DNA of 64,000 nt from positions 43,143,001-43,207,000 of the forward strand of contig NC_070614.1 in assembly GCF_027172205.1 (NCBI RefSeq), written 5' to 3'. Position 1 is the stretch's first letter. Every line of letters begins with the position of its first letter. Source of the DNA: Podarcis raffonei. Lineage: Eukaryota > Chordata > Lepidosauria > Squamata > Lacertidae. The position numbers were made by a program, and so were the translations under genes. Below are positions 1-11,625 of this stretch, piece after piece. The notes beneath the pieces are model-generated. The model saw only the letters and a list, made by a program, of their open reading frames with translations, had not been told where the DNA came from and searched no databases.

Positions 1-3
1 CAG

Positions 4-905
4 ATATGAATGACTGTAATAAATGCCCAGACAAATACTATCCAAGCAGAAACCGTGATGCATGTCTACCCAAAGATATAAGTTTCTTGTCTTATGAAGA
101 ACCTTTGGGCATCAGTTTAGCCTCATTTTCTCTTTTCCTTTCCTTGATCACAGCTCTGGTACTAGGTACATTTATGAAACACCATGACACACCCATTGTC
201 ATTGCAAACAACCGAAACCTCACTTACACTCTCCTCATCTCTCTCCTGCTCTGCTTCCTGTGTGCATTGCTCTTTATTGGCCGACCAGAGAAGGTCACGT
301 GTCTCCTGCGACAAACAGTTTTTGGTGTCATCTTCTCAACCGCTGTTTCATGCGTCCTGGCAAAAACCTTCATGGTGGTTTTGGCCTTCATGGCTACAAA
401 ACCAGAATCCAGGATGAGGAAATGGGTGGGGAAAGGACTAGGCCACTCCATTCTCCTTTTCTGCTCCATAGTTCAAGCAGGGATATGCACTGTGTGGCTG
501 GCAACCTCTCCCCCATACCCAGATGTGGACATGCATTCATTGACAGAAGAAATTATACTAGAATGTAAAGAGGGGTCTGTAACAATGTTTTACTGTGTCC
601 TCATCTACATGAGTTGCCTGGCCACTGTAAGTTTTGCTGTGGCTTTCCTTGCCAGGAAGTTACCAGACAGTTTCAACGAAGCCAAGTTTATCACCTTCAG
701 CATGTTGGTCTTCTGCAGTGTTTGGCTGTCCTTTATTCCTTCCTACCAGAGCACCAAGGGAAAATATATGGTAGCTGTGGAGATCTTCTCCATCTTAGCC
801 TCTGGTGGTGGGTTGCTGGGTTGCACCTTCTTCCCCAAATGTTACATAATCATTCTGAGGCCTGAGCTGAACAATAGGGAACAGCTAATAAGGAAGAAAA
901 ATTAA
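4..905 (+). CDS. V2R gene A, last exon (seven-helix domain), 5' part outside window
   Basis: This is the final exon of a type 2 vomeronasal receptor, a family C GPCR of vomeronasal sensory neurons. The acceptor AG is at 2-3, and the first two bases complete an Asp codon begun in the preceding exon, as in the four other copies here. The 299 residues from the Met at 6 begin with the end of the cysteine-rich linker ([12 protein letters not shown]), continue with the V2R hallmark FLSYEEPLG, and then show seven hydrophobic segments. The family signature [24 protein letters not shown] leads into helix 6, and PKCYIII closes helix 7. The class C disulfide cysteines are present (TCLLRQ before helix 3 and LECKEG in the second outer loop). 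The frame is open to TAA at 903-905, 299 codons, the same length as in genes B, C and E. Exons 1-5 must lie upstream, so whether the whole gene is functional cannot be judged. Confidence 0.95.
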
Positions 906-1752
906 AGAAATGAGAAACCTGTCATCTGCTGTATTTTGTGTTTTTCTCTGTATTTACAGTAAAATATTTGGAAATATAAGTTCAGCTCCTCACTTTTACA
1001 ATTTTTTCTAGACTCCAAATTCCCATAGTTGAAATTTCCTTCGTAAAATTCACTCATTTCCTTTGAGGAATACATTTCTACATACATTATTCTCTTGTAG
1101 CATGTGTTGACAAGAAGACTCAGTCAGATTTCATCATCAACCTATCCATACTCAAGATCGTAGAAATGTAAGATGATCCTCTTGAATCAGGCCAATGGCC
1201 CATCTTGTACGGCAGCCTGTACTCACACTGACCAACCAGATTCCTGTGGGAAATACAAATACTTTATTATCACTGTACCACTTGTTTACAGTGAGATTAA
1301 AAATTCAAGCCATATCCAAAAGCAAATGCACTGTCTCCACCATTGTTTCCTATGCCAGTGAGTTCCATAGATTATCTATGTACTGTGAAATAATTTATCC
1401 CCCATTGAATTGGGTTCCCTCCCCGGAAGATGTTGTCTGAATCAGGTCTCCTTGGTGAAATTCAGAGAACTAGATAAGAAAGTGTGAATGATTTCTGCCC
1501 TGGTGTTTGGAAAAGATGGCAACAAAGAACCATGCACAGTTCACTGTGCAAAGCATTCAACAAAGCCACAACTGAAAAGTTTTATTTTCACCAACACAAG
1601 TGATGGATGAGAACACTATATTCTTAATACAAATATGTATTATATTTCTGGCAAGTATATTGTTGGACTTTCCCCTGACTCTTGGCATCCTTCAGCAAAT
1701 GTTTAATGAGCAGATAAAATTAATTAGACCTAACCATGATGAATGGAGAATT
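906..1752. other. Downstream flank of gene A, duplicated after genes B and C
   Basis: No gene is seen. Most of this stretch aligns by eye with the 3' flanks of gene B (22366-23660), gene C (32675-33055, resuming at 36612) and, more shortly, gene D. It is therefore part of the tandem duplication unit. From about 1172 to 1440 it holds an old dispersed repeat (the block containing GGCCAATGGCCCATC and CCAACCAGATTCCTGTGGGAAA) that recurs at about 22745-22990 and 36687-36960. An ATTAAA overlapping the stop codon is a possible poly(A) signal. The stretch ends at the copia insertion, whose target duplication is GAGAAT. Confidence 0.7.
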
Positions 1753-2122
1753 TGCGGAAATAAATCCTGCGTCCAGTCAGGCTTCCCTGCGTGGCTCTGC
1801 TTGGGAGCTGACCTGGCAGGAGAGCAGAGTAGCAGCGGTCCTGCGTCTGTGTGAGATGAGGGATAAATCAAGTCCAGAGACAGTTCGGTTCTTATCTCTA
1901 GAAGCGTTTATTTACAAAGCAATAAAACCATCAGAACTTTCCGACATCTCTCCGTGCTTTTCCAAAATCACACACGCAGCCTCTCAGGCTTTAGCTGTGT
2001 CTCAGTCAGAAGCGAAAGCAAGTCTGAATGCAGACACACACTGTGACGCACTTCTCTCCGTCAAGCTCCTCCCAGATATAGGACACCACGGAGTTTTAAC
2101 CCTGTCAGTTCCAAACTCCACA
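1753..2122 (-). repeat. 3' LTR of the copia fossil
   Basis: This 370-bp copy is about 97% identical by eye to the repeat at 6635-7004. On the + strand it opens TGCGGAAATAAATCC and closes CTCCACA. It lies next to a pyrimidine-rich stretch (2123-2131) that is the polypurine tract on the element's own strand. Confidence 0.93.
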
Positions 2123-5100
2123 CCCCCTCTTGTCCTGCATCTGGGGACAATAGCCAACAATGCTTTCCCCATACACAGACCCTCACAGAACTCCTCGTGC
2201 TTCTGGAAGGTTAATGGTTTTGTGAAACCATCAGCGAGGTCCTTGGTTGAGGGACAGTATTTCAGAGCAACTAGCCCCTCACGAACGCTCTGACATACAT
2301 TCTGGAAACGTATGTCCAAATGTTTGGTCCACGCCTTGAATTGCCCTGTCTCAGCCAATTTGAGGCATGGTTGATTGTCTTCATGCACCACAACGGGCAG
2401 ACAATTCTCTCCACAGATTTCCTCGACCAAACACACATAGAGCTCCAGCTCTCTGCAAACCTCTGATAGCACACTGAACTCAGCTTCAGTAGATGAAAGC
2501 GCTATGAGACTTTGCTTCCGGGACCTCCACCCAATCACTGAGTCCCCAAACTTCACCACTAGGCCTGACACTGATTTGCGGTCCTCAAGGTTAGCCCAAT
2601 CCGAATCCACCCAGGCGGTCAGCTTGACATCGCCCTCAGCTGACATCTTGAGGCAAAAGTCTTTGGTATCTTGCAGGTAACGTAGCACCCGCTTAATACC
2701 ATTCCAGGCCTGCACACTAGGACTTGAAGCCTCTCTACTGAGCAGATTGACAGCAAACGCTATGTCTGGTCTGCTCCACTGTGACAGATACAACAGACTA
2801 CCCAGAGCTGACTGAAAGAGTTCAGTGTTTTCGAACACCACGCGTTCTACTTGCTGACACTCCTTCACGTATCCAGTCTCCATGGGTGATCTGGCACCTG
2901 CACAATCAGACATCCTGAACTTCTCAAGCAACTGTTCAATCTTACCTTTCTGGCGAAGCAAAAAGCTTCCATCACTTGCTTTTGTGATCTCTACGCCTAA
3001 ATAGGATTTGACATCTCCAAGCTGCTTCAGCTTGAACCGCTTTCCAAGCTCCTTAGCAAACTTCTCCACCTGTTCACCTGTCTGTGCCATGATCAAGATA
3101 TCATCAACAAACACCTGAACCACTTGCTGTTGCAAGCCTGAATCTCTAATGTAAAGACAACTGTCTGCAAGAGATCTCTTAAAACCTAGCTCTTCTAAGG
3201 CTTCATGTAGGCACATATTCCAATTCCTGGCAGATTGGCGTAATCCATAGATGGATTTGTGCAATCGCCACACGACGCCTGGCTCACTGACTTCAAACCC
3301 TGGAGGAGGAAGCATGTAGAACTCCTGGAGATCTGAGTTCAGGTAGGCGACATCTACATCAAAATGGTTCACCTTCCAACCTCTCTGTGCTGCTATCGCC
3401 AAAAGCATTCTCAAAGTCTCCGCTCTCGAGGTTGGCGCATAGACCTCTGTGAAGTGGACACCCTTCCTCTGTGTGAATCCTCGGGCCACTAACCTCGCTT
3501 TATACTGTGGTTCTCCTGCTTCTGTGGGTTTAAGTCGGTAAACCCACCTGCAACTAACAGCTTGCTTATTAGCTGGCAGCTGAGTGAGTGAGAACACACC
3601 AAGAGACTCCATTGAGTTCATCTCCTTCTGCATCGCCTCATGCCATTTGCTGGCTTCTTCCCGAGGCAACTTCTGAACATTCTCAAAGGATTCAGGTTCA
3701 CATCTAGCCACACCAACCCAGACACTCATGGCTTCATACCTTTCAGGTGGCTTCCCTTTGGTTGATCTTGCTGACCTCCTCAGCGTGAATTCTGGAACTG
3801 CACCTGAATCACCTGGATCAACCCTACTATCCTCTGTGGCAGAAACATCCCCCTCTGACCTGCTGCGCCGTTTTGGGCGAACAGCCGGTTCTGCTGGCGA
3901 GGATGGTTCACTCCTTAGCTCAGACTTGACAGAGACCTGTGGAGGGGTCCTGGGACTCCCTTTTGGAGAGATACGGAGCCTCTCCCTTGGAGATCCCGGC
4001 TCTGGACTCTGTGGCTGTGGACTGTGCACCTCAGCAACAGGTTCAGCCTCGTCCTCCTCTTCCTCATCTGAGTCTAACAGAACATCTGGATTCCCGTGAA
4101 GACGCTTCCACCCACTCTGCTCGCAAAACTCAGCACTGCCGCTAATAAGCAGCTTGGACTGGTTGCCAGTAGGGTATGCGAAACGCCACGCCTTTGAACC
4201 CGGATCATAGCCTACAAAGATCATCTTCCTAGACCTTGGCTCACCCTTTCTGCGCATGGCCTTTGGAATGAGAACCCAAGCCGTAGACCCAAAAGTGCGC
4301 AGAAAACCCACTTTCGGTTGCTTCCCATGAAGCAGAAAGTACGGTGTGTCTCCCACACTTGAATTGAACACCCTGTTCTGCAGAAAACATGCTGTCTTAT
4401 AACTCTCAGCCCAAAAGCGCTGTGGCAAACCTGAGTCTGCCAACATAGCATTTGCTGATTCCTGTAGTGTGCGAAATTTTCTCTCTGCAACCCCATTCTG
4501 TTGCGGAGAGTGGGGGGCCGTCAGTCGATGACTGATACCCTTCTGCCTGAAAAGCGATTGCAGCGCAGAACCTGTGAACTCCCCCCCCCATCAGATTGAA
4601 AGGAAATCACCCTGGTAGAGAACCGTAGCTCTACCGCTGTGATCCAATCCCTGATCAGTGCAGCTGCCTCTGATTTCAGTTTAAGCGAGAAGACCCAAGC
4701 ATGTTCAGAAAAATCGTCAACCAGAACCAGAACCCATTTAGATCCAGCTAAAGAAGGTGTCGGCATGGGGCCTGACAAATCTGCATGCACAAGTTCAAAG
4801 GGTTTACTGGTTCTCCTCTCTGACCTGGGGTATGTGCATTTTGTGACCTTCGATTGTTTACAGGCTTGACAATCTAGGTATCTGTCACATGCCTTGAACC
4901 TACATCCAGTTGTGTTGCCAGTGGCTTTCCTCACATATGACCACCCTACGTGCCCAAATCTCCTGTGCCATAAGTGTATACAATCATGGTGTGGCGGGAC
5001 ATTTGCACACTGCCCTTGGGCATCTTCAATGGACTCTCCACTAGCCCCATTTTCCACCAGCCCCATTTTCCCACCAGTCCCATTCTCGATGGGCATCTCC

Positions 5101-6634
5101 ACCAGAAAGAGCCTGTCTTTTCTCTCGACACTGTAGATCTTCTTCCCATCCCTGTAGAAGGGTTCTCTAACACAAATTGTTAGAGAACAGAACATCGAAC
5201 CCAGCAGCCATGAGAGCTGGCACACTTAAAAGAGAGTGGGCAAGCTCGGGGACCACATAAGCTTGCACCCAATGATCTATAAAGGAACAATAAAGAAACC
5301 CAGATTCAGTCAGTGGTCTTTGAGACCCATCTGCTAAGGTGACATAACGTTCAGTTTTAACTGTCTTGCAGTTCCGCAGGAGCTCCCGAGATTTCACGAG
5401 GCAATGAGATGCGCCTGAGTCGATAATAAGAGGTAAAGAGTGTCTCTGGCTGTTTTCCAAAGATGCCATGGCGTTGCTCGCACTCCCATCGGTTGCCATG
5501 GCCACAGCCTCCCCCCGACTGAGGCTTTTGCCTTTTCTCAGAGACACCATCGCAGCTGTGAGGTGATAAGACGCCTTGTTTTTCTCCTGGCCTGCTGCTT
5601 TCCCACGTCTTTGCTGGGAACTGGCCTTGGGAACCTGCTTTGTTGACATTCCACGCCGGCCGGTCTCCTTGCCGCCACCCTGCGCCTCTAGCGGACAATT
5701 GCGGACCAGATGTGTGTTGCTACCACACCGATAGCAGCTTTTGGAAACAAAGGCTCTTACACAGTCCTCGCCACTCCTGGCTGCTGCCCCCCCTCCTTCT
5801 TGGGGTGCAGCCTGTGCCCTCTTTCACAGCCCTCTGCCGCTTTGATTCTTCGTCAATCAAGCGTCCGCTAATATATTCGATCTTAAGATCCTGCGGTGGC
5901 ATCGTTTCCATCGTGAGAACCAAGTTCTCATAACTCCTGTCCAAAGAGCTTAAAAGCGTATAAGCCTTAAGTTCGTCTGGGAAGGGCACATTGAGCTGAC
6001 GCAGCTTACTGAAGATAGTCAGCACCTGAGTAATGTGATCCCTTATCGGTTCCCCTGGGGACAGCCTCTTCTCAAACAGAGAACGTATCACATGGATCTT
6101 TGCCCCAGCTGTGGTCCTCTGATGTACTCTAGTCAGAGCGGACCAAATCTGATGACAGGTACGTAAGCCATCAATATGAGGGAGCTGTGACGCTTCGATC
6201 GCCATCACCACATGGGACATTGCTTTCTTGTCTTTCTTTGCCGCCGCTGAGGCCGTCTCCGCCTCTGCGGGTGTTGCATTGGGCTGGGCCTGGACTGGAT
6301 CGGCCTGCGTGCATTCCCACAGCTGCTTTCCCTCCAGCCAATAAAACATGCGCTTACTCCAGTCCTCCCAATTGGCCCCATTCAGTCTTTCGAAGGGGAT
6401 ATTGAAGCTCTCATGGCCCTGCTGTGCAGCAGCCATCTTCCTCCCCCCGGGGCTTCAGCGTACTCACAAGTTTGCCAACAAGCTGGACCTCTGAAGCAGC
6501 CGCCCTTCTTGGCCTTTGGCTCCTCTCTCCAGCATCTCCCACTGCCCTTCCTGGCAGGAGATCACAGCAACTCACCGCTGGCAGCCTTCCTCCCTTCTCA
6601 CACTTGTCAGGAAACGCGCAACTTCCATAACCTT

Positions 6635-7004
6635 TGCGGAAATAAATCCTGCGTCCAGTCAGGCTTCCCTGCGTGGCTCTGCTTGGGAGCTGACCTGGCA
6701 GGAGAGCAGAGTAGCAGCGATCCTGCGTCCGTGTGAGATGAGGGATAAATCAAGTCCAGAGACAGTTCGGTTCTTATCTCTAGAAGCGTTTATTTACAAA
6801 GCAATAAAACCACCAGAACTTTCCAACATCTCTCCGTGCTTTTCCAAAAGCACACATGCAGCCTCTCAGGCTTTAGCTGTGTCTCAGTCAGAAGCGAAAG
6901 CAAGTCTGAATGCAGACACACACTGTGACGCACTTCTCTGCGTCAAGCTCCTCCCAGATACAGGACACAATGGAGTTTTAACCCTGTCAGTTCCAAACTC
7001 CACA
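6635..7004 (-). repeat. 5' LTR of the copia fossil
   Basis: This is the partner of the 1753-2122 repeat and has the same length. About ten substitutions and no length change separate the two. The sequence just inside it on the minus strand contains GGTTATGG, resembling the initiator-tRNA primer site of insect copia. Confidence 0.93.
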
Positions 7005-7305
7005 GAGAATACATGTAAACCAGAGCTTAATCAGATTGAAAGTGGAATCAAAGAGGACAGAGAAACTTCAGGTTGCATATGTATTCCCATAATGGACCTC
7101 AGCTTTCTAGAATCCAGGCTTAACCTCTGAATTTATTCCTGTTATACAGCTCTTAAGGGCACAAAGCCACTGCTTTCTCTTACTTTCTACCATAAACCAG
7201 AGCCTATGTTGCCCGCTTGTACTCGCTTCTCTGGGAGTCAGGCCTATTAAATCTTAAAACACTTATTTCTACGTAGACATCTGTACTGTTATACAGCAAG
7301 ATAAC
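7005..7305. other. Resumed V2R downstream flank
   Basis: The paralogous flank resumes directly after the copia element and matches 37195-37480 in the C-D unit almost base for base. This includes the stretch from CCAGAGCTTAATCAGATTGAA to the TTATACAGCAAG block. I see no gene in it. Confidence 0.6.
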
Positions 7306-7548
7306 CAACTCAACCTCTCCAGAGTCATCAAGTTGGCTTGCATTGACACAAATCCCCTGGAGGTCATGATGATCACCAACAGTGGAATTTTGTCACTAGT
7401 TTCTTTTATTGGCCTGCTCATCTCATATGGATTCATTCTCTACACAATCTGCTCCCAGGGTCCCTATGAAGGGACCACCAAGGCTGCCTCAACATGCACC
7501 TCTCACCTCATTGTGGTCACCATGTCTTTGGGCCATGTTTGTTTATTT
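7306..7548 (+). pseudogene. Olfactory receptor gene fragment (helix 5 to start of helix 6)
   Basis: About 80 codons read as the middle of a class II olfactory receptor. They include the end of the second outer loop (SRVIKLACIDTNPLEV), helix 5 with the family hallmark SFIGLLISYGFIL, the third inner loop, and the KAxSTCxSHLxVV motif that opens helix 6. The last homologous residues fall near GHVCLFK. The sequence from about 7548 onward (AAGCCTCACTGCCAGGC) is shared with the C-D unit at 37761, so the receptor homology ends there. No start codon, other helices or NPxxY helix 7 are present, so this is a remnant of another receptor family (rhodopsin-like, single-exon genes) embedded in a V2R intergenic region. 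It has no internal stop over its length. A shorter, poorer match near 24420-24470 may be a decayed copy in the B-C unit. Confidence 0.85.
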
Positions 7549-7676
7549 AAGCCTCACTGCCAGGCCAGACGAGACAGCAGCCAATAGCTACAGCCAGCAA
7601 GGCACTGCCCTCCAGGAGGCACCAGTGAGTGGCCCATTCATGGTGCCTTTTGGATTGGAAAGACCCCTCCCTTTTG

Positions 7677-9686
7677 TTTGTTTTTTTTAAATATATTTAT
7701 TGAGATTTTACAAACAAAGAAAATTACAATAAAAGAAAAGAAAAATAAAAAGACAAAGAAAAAAGATACAAAAATACAGAAAAAATACAAAATATGTAAA
7801 AAATAAAAAACAATTAAAAACAAATCAAACTTTTCATGTCTCGTTTCCTGACCTCCGCACACCTCCCTTTTTTGTATTCCAGTACACATAGTTAATTCAG
7901 CAAATCCTTTCCCTCTTTGTTTTTATCCTAATTATAAATCTTGACATGTTAAACATCATATTTTCATCTAATTATCAACCCTTTTTTGCATATTCTTTTA
8001 ATTTTGTTACTAAAACCATCTCATTTCAATCCTGCATCATTTTAACATTCATTAATTTTACAGTGTTTCTGCAGATAGTCTTTAAATTTCTTCCAATTTT
8101 CTTCCACCAACTCTTCTCCCTGGTCGCGGATTCTGCCAGTCATTTCCGCCAATTCCATATAGTCTATCACTTTCATCTGCCATTCTTCCAAGGTGGGTAG
8201 ATCTTGTGTCTTCCAATACTTCGCGATGAGTATTCTTGCTGCTGTTGTAGCATACATAAAAAAAGTTCTGTCCTTCTTTGGCACCCATTGGCCAACTATG
8301 CCCAGGAGAAAGGCCTCTGGTTTCTTCAGAAAGGTATATTTAAATACCTTTTTCATTTCATTATATATCATTTCCCAGAAAGCCTTAATCTTTGGGCACG
8401 TCCACCAAAGGTGAAAGAATGTACCTTCATTTTCCTTACATTTCCAACACTTATTATCGGGCAAGTGATATATTTTTGCAAGCTTGACTGGTGTCATGTA
8501 CCACCTGTATATCATTTTCATAATATTCTCTCTTAGGGCATTACATGCCGTAAATTTCATACCGGTGGTCCACAACTGTTCCCAGTCAGCAAACATAATG
8601 TTATGTCCAACGTATTGTGCCCATTTAATCATAGCAGATTTAACCGTTTCATCCTGTGTATTCCATTTCAACAGCAAGTTATACATTCTTGATAGTATCT
8701 TAGTTTTGGGATCTAACAGTTCTGTTTCCAATTTTGATTTTTCCACCTGGAAACCAATTTTTTTATCCATATTATAAGCCTCCCTTATTTGATAATAATG
8801 AAGCCAATCTCACACTTTATCTTTTAGTTTCTCAAAACTCCGCAATTTCAATTTGTCGCCTTCTTGTTCCAAAATCTCCCAATATTTTGGCCATTTGGCC
8901 TCCATATTGAGCTTTTTCTGAGCCTTCGCTTCCATCGGTGATAACCACCTTGGGGTTTTATTTTCAAGTAAGTCTTTATATCTTGTCCAGACATTAAACA
9001 ATGCTCTTCTGACAATATGGTTTTTAAATGCTTTGTGAGCTTTAACCTTGTCATACCACAGATATGCATGCCACCCAAAAACATTATTGAAACCTTCTAG
9101 ATCTAAAATGTCTGTGTTCTCAAGAAGCAGCTATTCTTTCAACCAGCAAAATGCTGCTGATTCATAGTAAAGTGTAAGGTCTGACAGAGCAAATCCACCT
9201 CTATCCTTAGCATCAGTTAATATTTTAAATTTTATTCTGGGCTTCTTGCCCTGCCAGACAAATCTAGAAATCTCTTTCTGCCACTTCTTGAAACAATCCA
9301 TTTTGTCCAAAATTTGCAATGATTGAAATGAAAATAGCATTCTTGGCAATACATTCATCTTTATAACAGCAATTCGACCAAACAAGGAAAGCTTCAGATT
9401 TGACCATATTTCAAGATCCTTTTTCACTTCTGACCAACATTTCTCGTAATTATCTTTAAACAAATTTAGGTTCTTAGCAGTCATGTTAACCCCCAGGTAT
9501 TTTACTTTCTTTACCAATGTTAATCCCGTCTCCTTCTGAAACCTCTCTTTCTCGATCGGTGTTAAATTTTTCTCAAGAACCTTAGTCTTTAACTTGTTCA
9601 ACTTAAATCCTGCAACTTGACCAAATTCCTGAATCAATTCTAATACTCTTTTAGTACTAGATTCTGGCTCCTGTAATGTCAATACT
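7677..9686 (-). mobile_element. 5'-truncated LINE-1 (ORF2 C-terminal half and 3' UTR)
   Basis: This insertion of about 2.0 kb is on the minus strand. Its A-rich 3' end reads as the T-run at about 7680, and its 5' end is cut within ORF2. A 17-bp target duplication, AAGACCCCTCCCTTTTG, flanks it at 7660-7676 and 9687-9703. The uninterrupted site survives at about 37873-37890. Minus-strand reading gives the region after the reverse transcriptase palm (FKLNKLKTKVL, VKYLGVNMT, LFGRIAVIKMNVLPRMLF, SRFVWQGKKPRI). After a damaged middle it continues with the C-terminal cysteine motif CWKCKENEGTFFHLWWTCP and a lysine-rich tail ending near 8042. An in-frame TAG near 9131 and shifts between about 8770 and 9130 show it is dead. 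The A-rich 3' UTR spans about 7680-8040. Confidence 0.93.
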
Positions 9687-9703
9687 AAGACCCCTCCCTT
9701 TTG

Positions 9704-10308
9704 AGATCCACCGGCCAAGGAGAATTCCCCCCCCAAAAAAAGGCCAGCAGATGTGTGTGCCTAGGCCATCTGGGAAGGAGGCTGAGAGTGAGGGAACACA
9801 ACTGTCCCCCCTGGAAAAATGGTGAGGGGTCATTGCCACACCGTACTACATTTTGAATTCTCCATTGTTTACAAGGTCTTCTATTATGAATTTCTAACTT
9901 CACCAATATACCACAGGCCCCTTATTATCCACTGAAAGGGAATTAAACACAATAGTTCTGAATATGTGACAAACACATTTTCTTCTTCAATTCCACAAGG
10001 GTTCGCAAGCATTGAATAAATAACTACATTCCAACTTGGTTATGAACAGGGCTATAATTAAAGCTGTGGCTTCTCAAAAATCCCTGTGGACTTTCAGTGG
10101 CCACTTGCAAAAGTAACGGAAAGGATACTAAAATTACCAGAATAATTTAAATAGGTTCTGGGAGCCTCAAGTCTGATCTTGGATAGTCCCAGATTGTAAA
10201 TAAAGTACCATTCAAATGAGACAGTTTTTATCTTGGAGAAATAAATTATACTAATGCTAGGGAAATAGTGGTTTCTGCCTAGAACAAACAGTTGCCTTTG
10301 AATTGAGA
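9704..10308. promoter_or_regulatory. Upstream flank of gene B, probable promoter region
   Basis: No gene is seen. The last 500 bp or so align with the regions before gene C (24600-25105) and gene D (38000-38570). One block, ATGAGACAGTTTTTATCTTGGA at 10216-10237, recurs with one change at 25012-25033 and 38478-38499, each 70 to 95 bp before the start codon. It may mark the 5' UTR or core promoter. Because the whole flank is recently duplicated, its conservation is weak evidence of function. I could not confirm a TATA box. Confidence 0.4.
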
Positions 10309-11261
10309 ATGGTGATTTTAGTGTTCTTGCTGCTGGAACTGTTTTCTTACAAAGTATGTCAGGCTCACTTAGAGAAATGCAGACTCCAAGGTCCACACAG
10401 TCCACTTCACATGTATCATCAACCAGGAGAGTTCCTCATTGGTGGCATTGTTTCCCATGGTGGCTTCATCGCCTCTCCAGCAACATTCACTGAAGAACCC
10501 CCACCAGCGCTGCCTGAAGAACTTGTGTAAGAACTAAGCCACTCATTTATTACAGCAGAGGAATGATCAAACCTAGAGTTTGATCATTCTTCTAATTTAC
10601 CGGGGGAAACCACTTTAGATTTGAATGGGACTTTTGGTGAGGCAAAAAATTTCAGGAATCTCTTGTGAATTAAGACAATACGGGGTAAATTCCTATTTCT
10701 GGATAGGGAAATGAATAGAAATGTATTGAAATCGATGTATATTTGTGTGTCTGGGAGAGACCCTTTGAATAGCCAATGCTGATAGACTTTATCTGAACTC
10801 GAGTATAAGTAAGAATGAATTTTTAAAAACCTGTTCTGAAACTGAAGGTTCTTATGGTTTCATTTTTTTTTATCTTAGGCTAAGGTTTGTTTCATCACTG
10901 AACGGTACTTATTAAGAAGTATAGTATTCAGTGAATTCCAAGGACCATCACTGCCTTATGAATATGAGGACATTACAGGGAGAGAGCAGAGGGACCAGAG
11001 ATGTTGTAAGAGTCAGAAAAAGACCTCAGGCATGTAAGGGAAAACCTCCCATTACCCCACATTAGCAACCCCTGCTCTAGATACTATTAACCTTAAAAAA
11101 TTGGAAAACTGGGGCAAAAGTAACATGAATTTCAATAGGGAGAAATGCACAAATCTAAGATGAGGAACACTTGGCTTGCCAGTAGTTTATGTGGAAAGGT
11201 TCAAGGGATCTCTATCAACAGAAGTATAGTGTCCTGATGAAAGGAATTAATAGTACTGCTC

Positions 11262-11625
11262 TATTCTGCCTTGGTCACCTGGAGTCCTGTGTCCAGTTCT
11301 GATCACCACAATTTAAGAAGGATATTGACAAGCTAGAATATGTGCAGAGGAGGGCAACAAAGATGGTCTGGAAACCAAGCCTTATGAGGAGCGGTTGAGG
11401 GAGTTTGGTATGTTTAGCTATGATGAGACTGAGGGGAAATATAGCCATTTTCAAATATCTCAAGGGCTGTCACCAGGTAGATGGAACACACTTGTTTTTT
11501 CCTGCTCCAAATCAGGGTATTCAAGTTACAAGAAAGGAGATTTGAACTAAACATCAAGAAGAACTTTCTATTTATAAGAGCTGTTCAACAGTAGAACAGA
11601 CTGAGAGTTAACCCCACTGAACTCA
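11262..11625 (+). mobile_element. CR1-type LINE 3' fragment in intron 1 of gene B
   Basis: The + strand reads [15 protein letters not shown], then an EERLREFGMF-like stretch and a KYLKGCHQVDGTHLF-like stretch. These are typical of the end of CR1 ORF2 (the xxVQRRATKxV and YKYLKGG regions). It is broken by stops and shifts. The same fragment sits in intron 1 of genes C and D, so it predates the tandem duplications. Confidence 0.75.

Larger units (their letters stand above)
1753..7004 (-). mobile_element. Ty1/copia LTR retrotransposon fossil, both LTRs present
   Basis: A complete-length copia-family element lies on the minus strand, about 5.25 kb, between two 370-bp LTRs that run TG...CA. GAGAAT is repeated at both outer edges, and the undisrupted site is visible in the paralogous flanks near 23640 and 37195. 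Reading down the minus strand the parts are in copia order: gag (about 6440-5700), protease, integrase, then reverse transcriptase (with a FVDD active-site motif) and RNase H (WVDSDWANLEDR, LSSTEAEF), ending in the copia-typical DLADGFTKPL. Integrase before reverse transcriptase separates it from gypsy elements. The primer site next to the 5' LTR resembles that of fly copia (GGTTATGG), and a purine tract precedes the 3' LTR. The two LTRs differ at about 10 of 370 positions, so it is fairly young and postdates the V2R duplications. The coding part looks broken, with roughly three interruptions. Confidence 0.94.

Noticed and set aside
6424-6630. Plus-strand proline/serine-rich frames near the copia gag end
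   Set aside because: They are antisense or leader sequence of the copia fossil with no independent support.
8193-8777. Plus-strand hydrophobic frames
   Set aside because: They are antisense to the L1 ORF2 C-terminus, which is the strand with recognisable LINE motifs.
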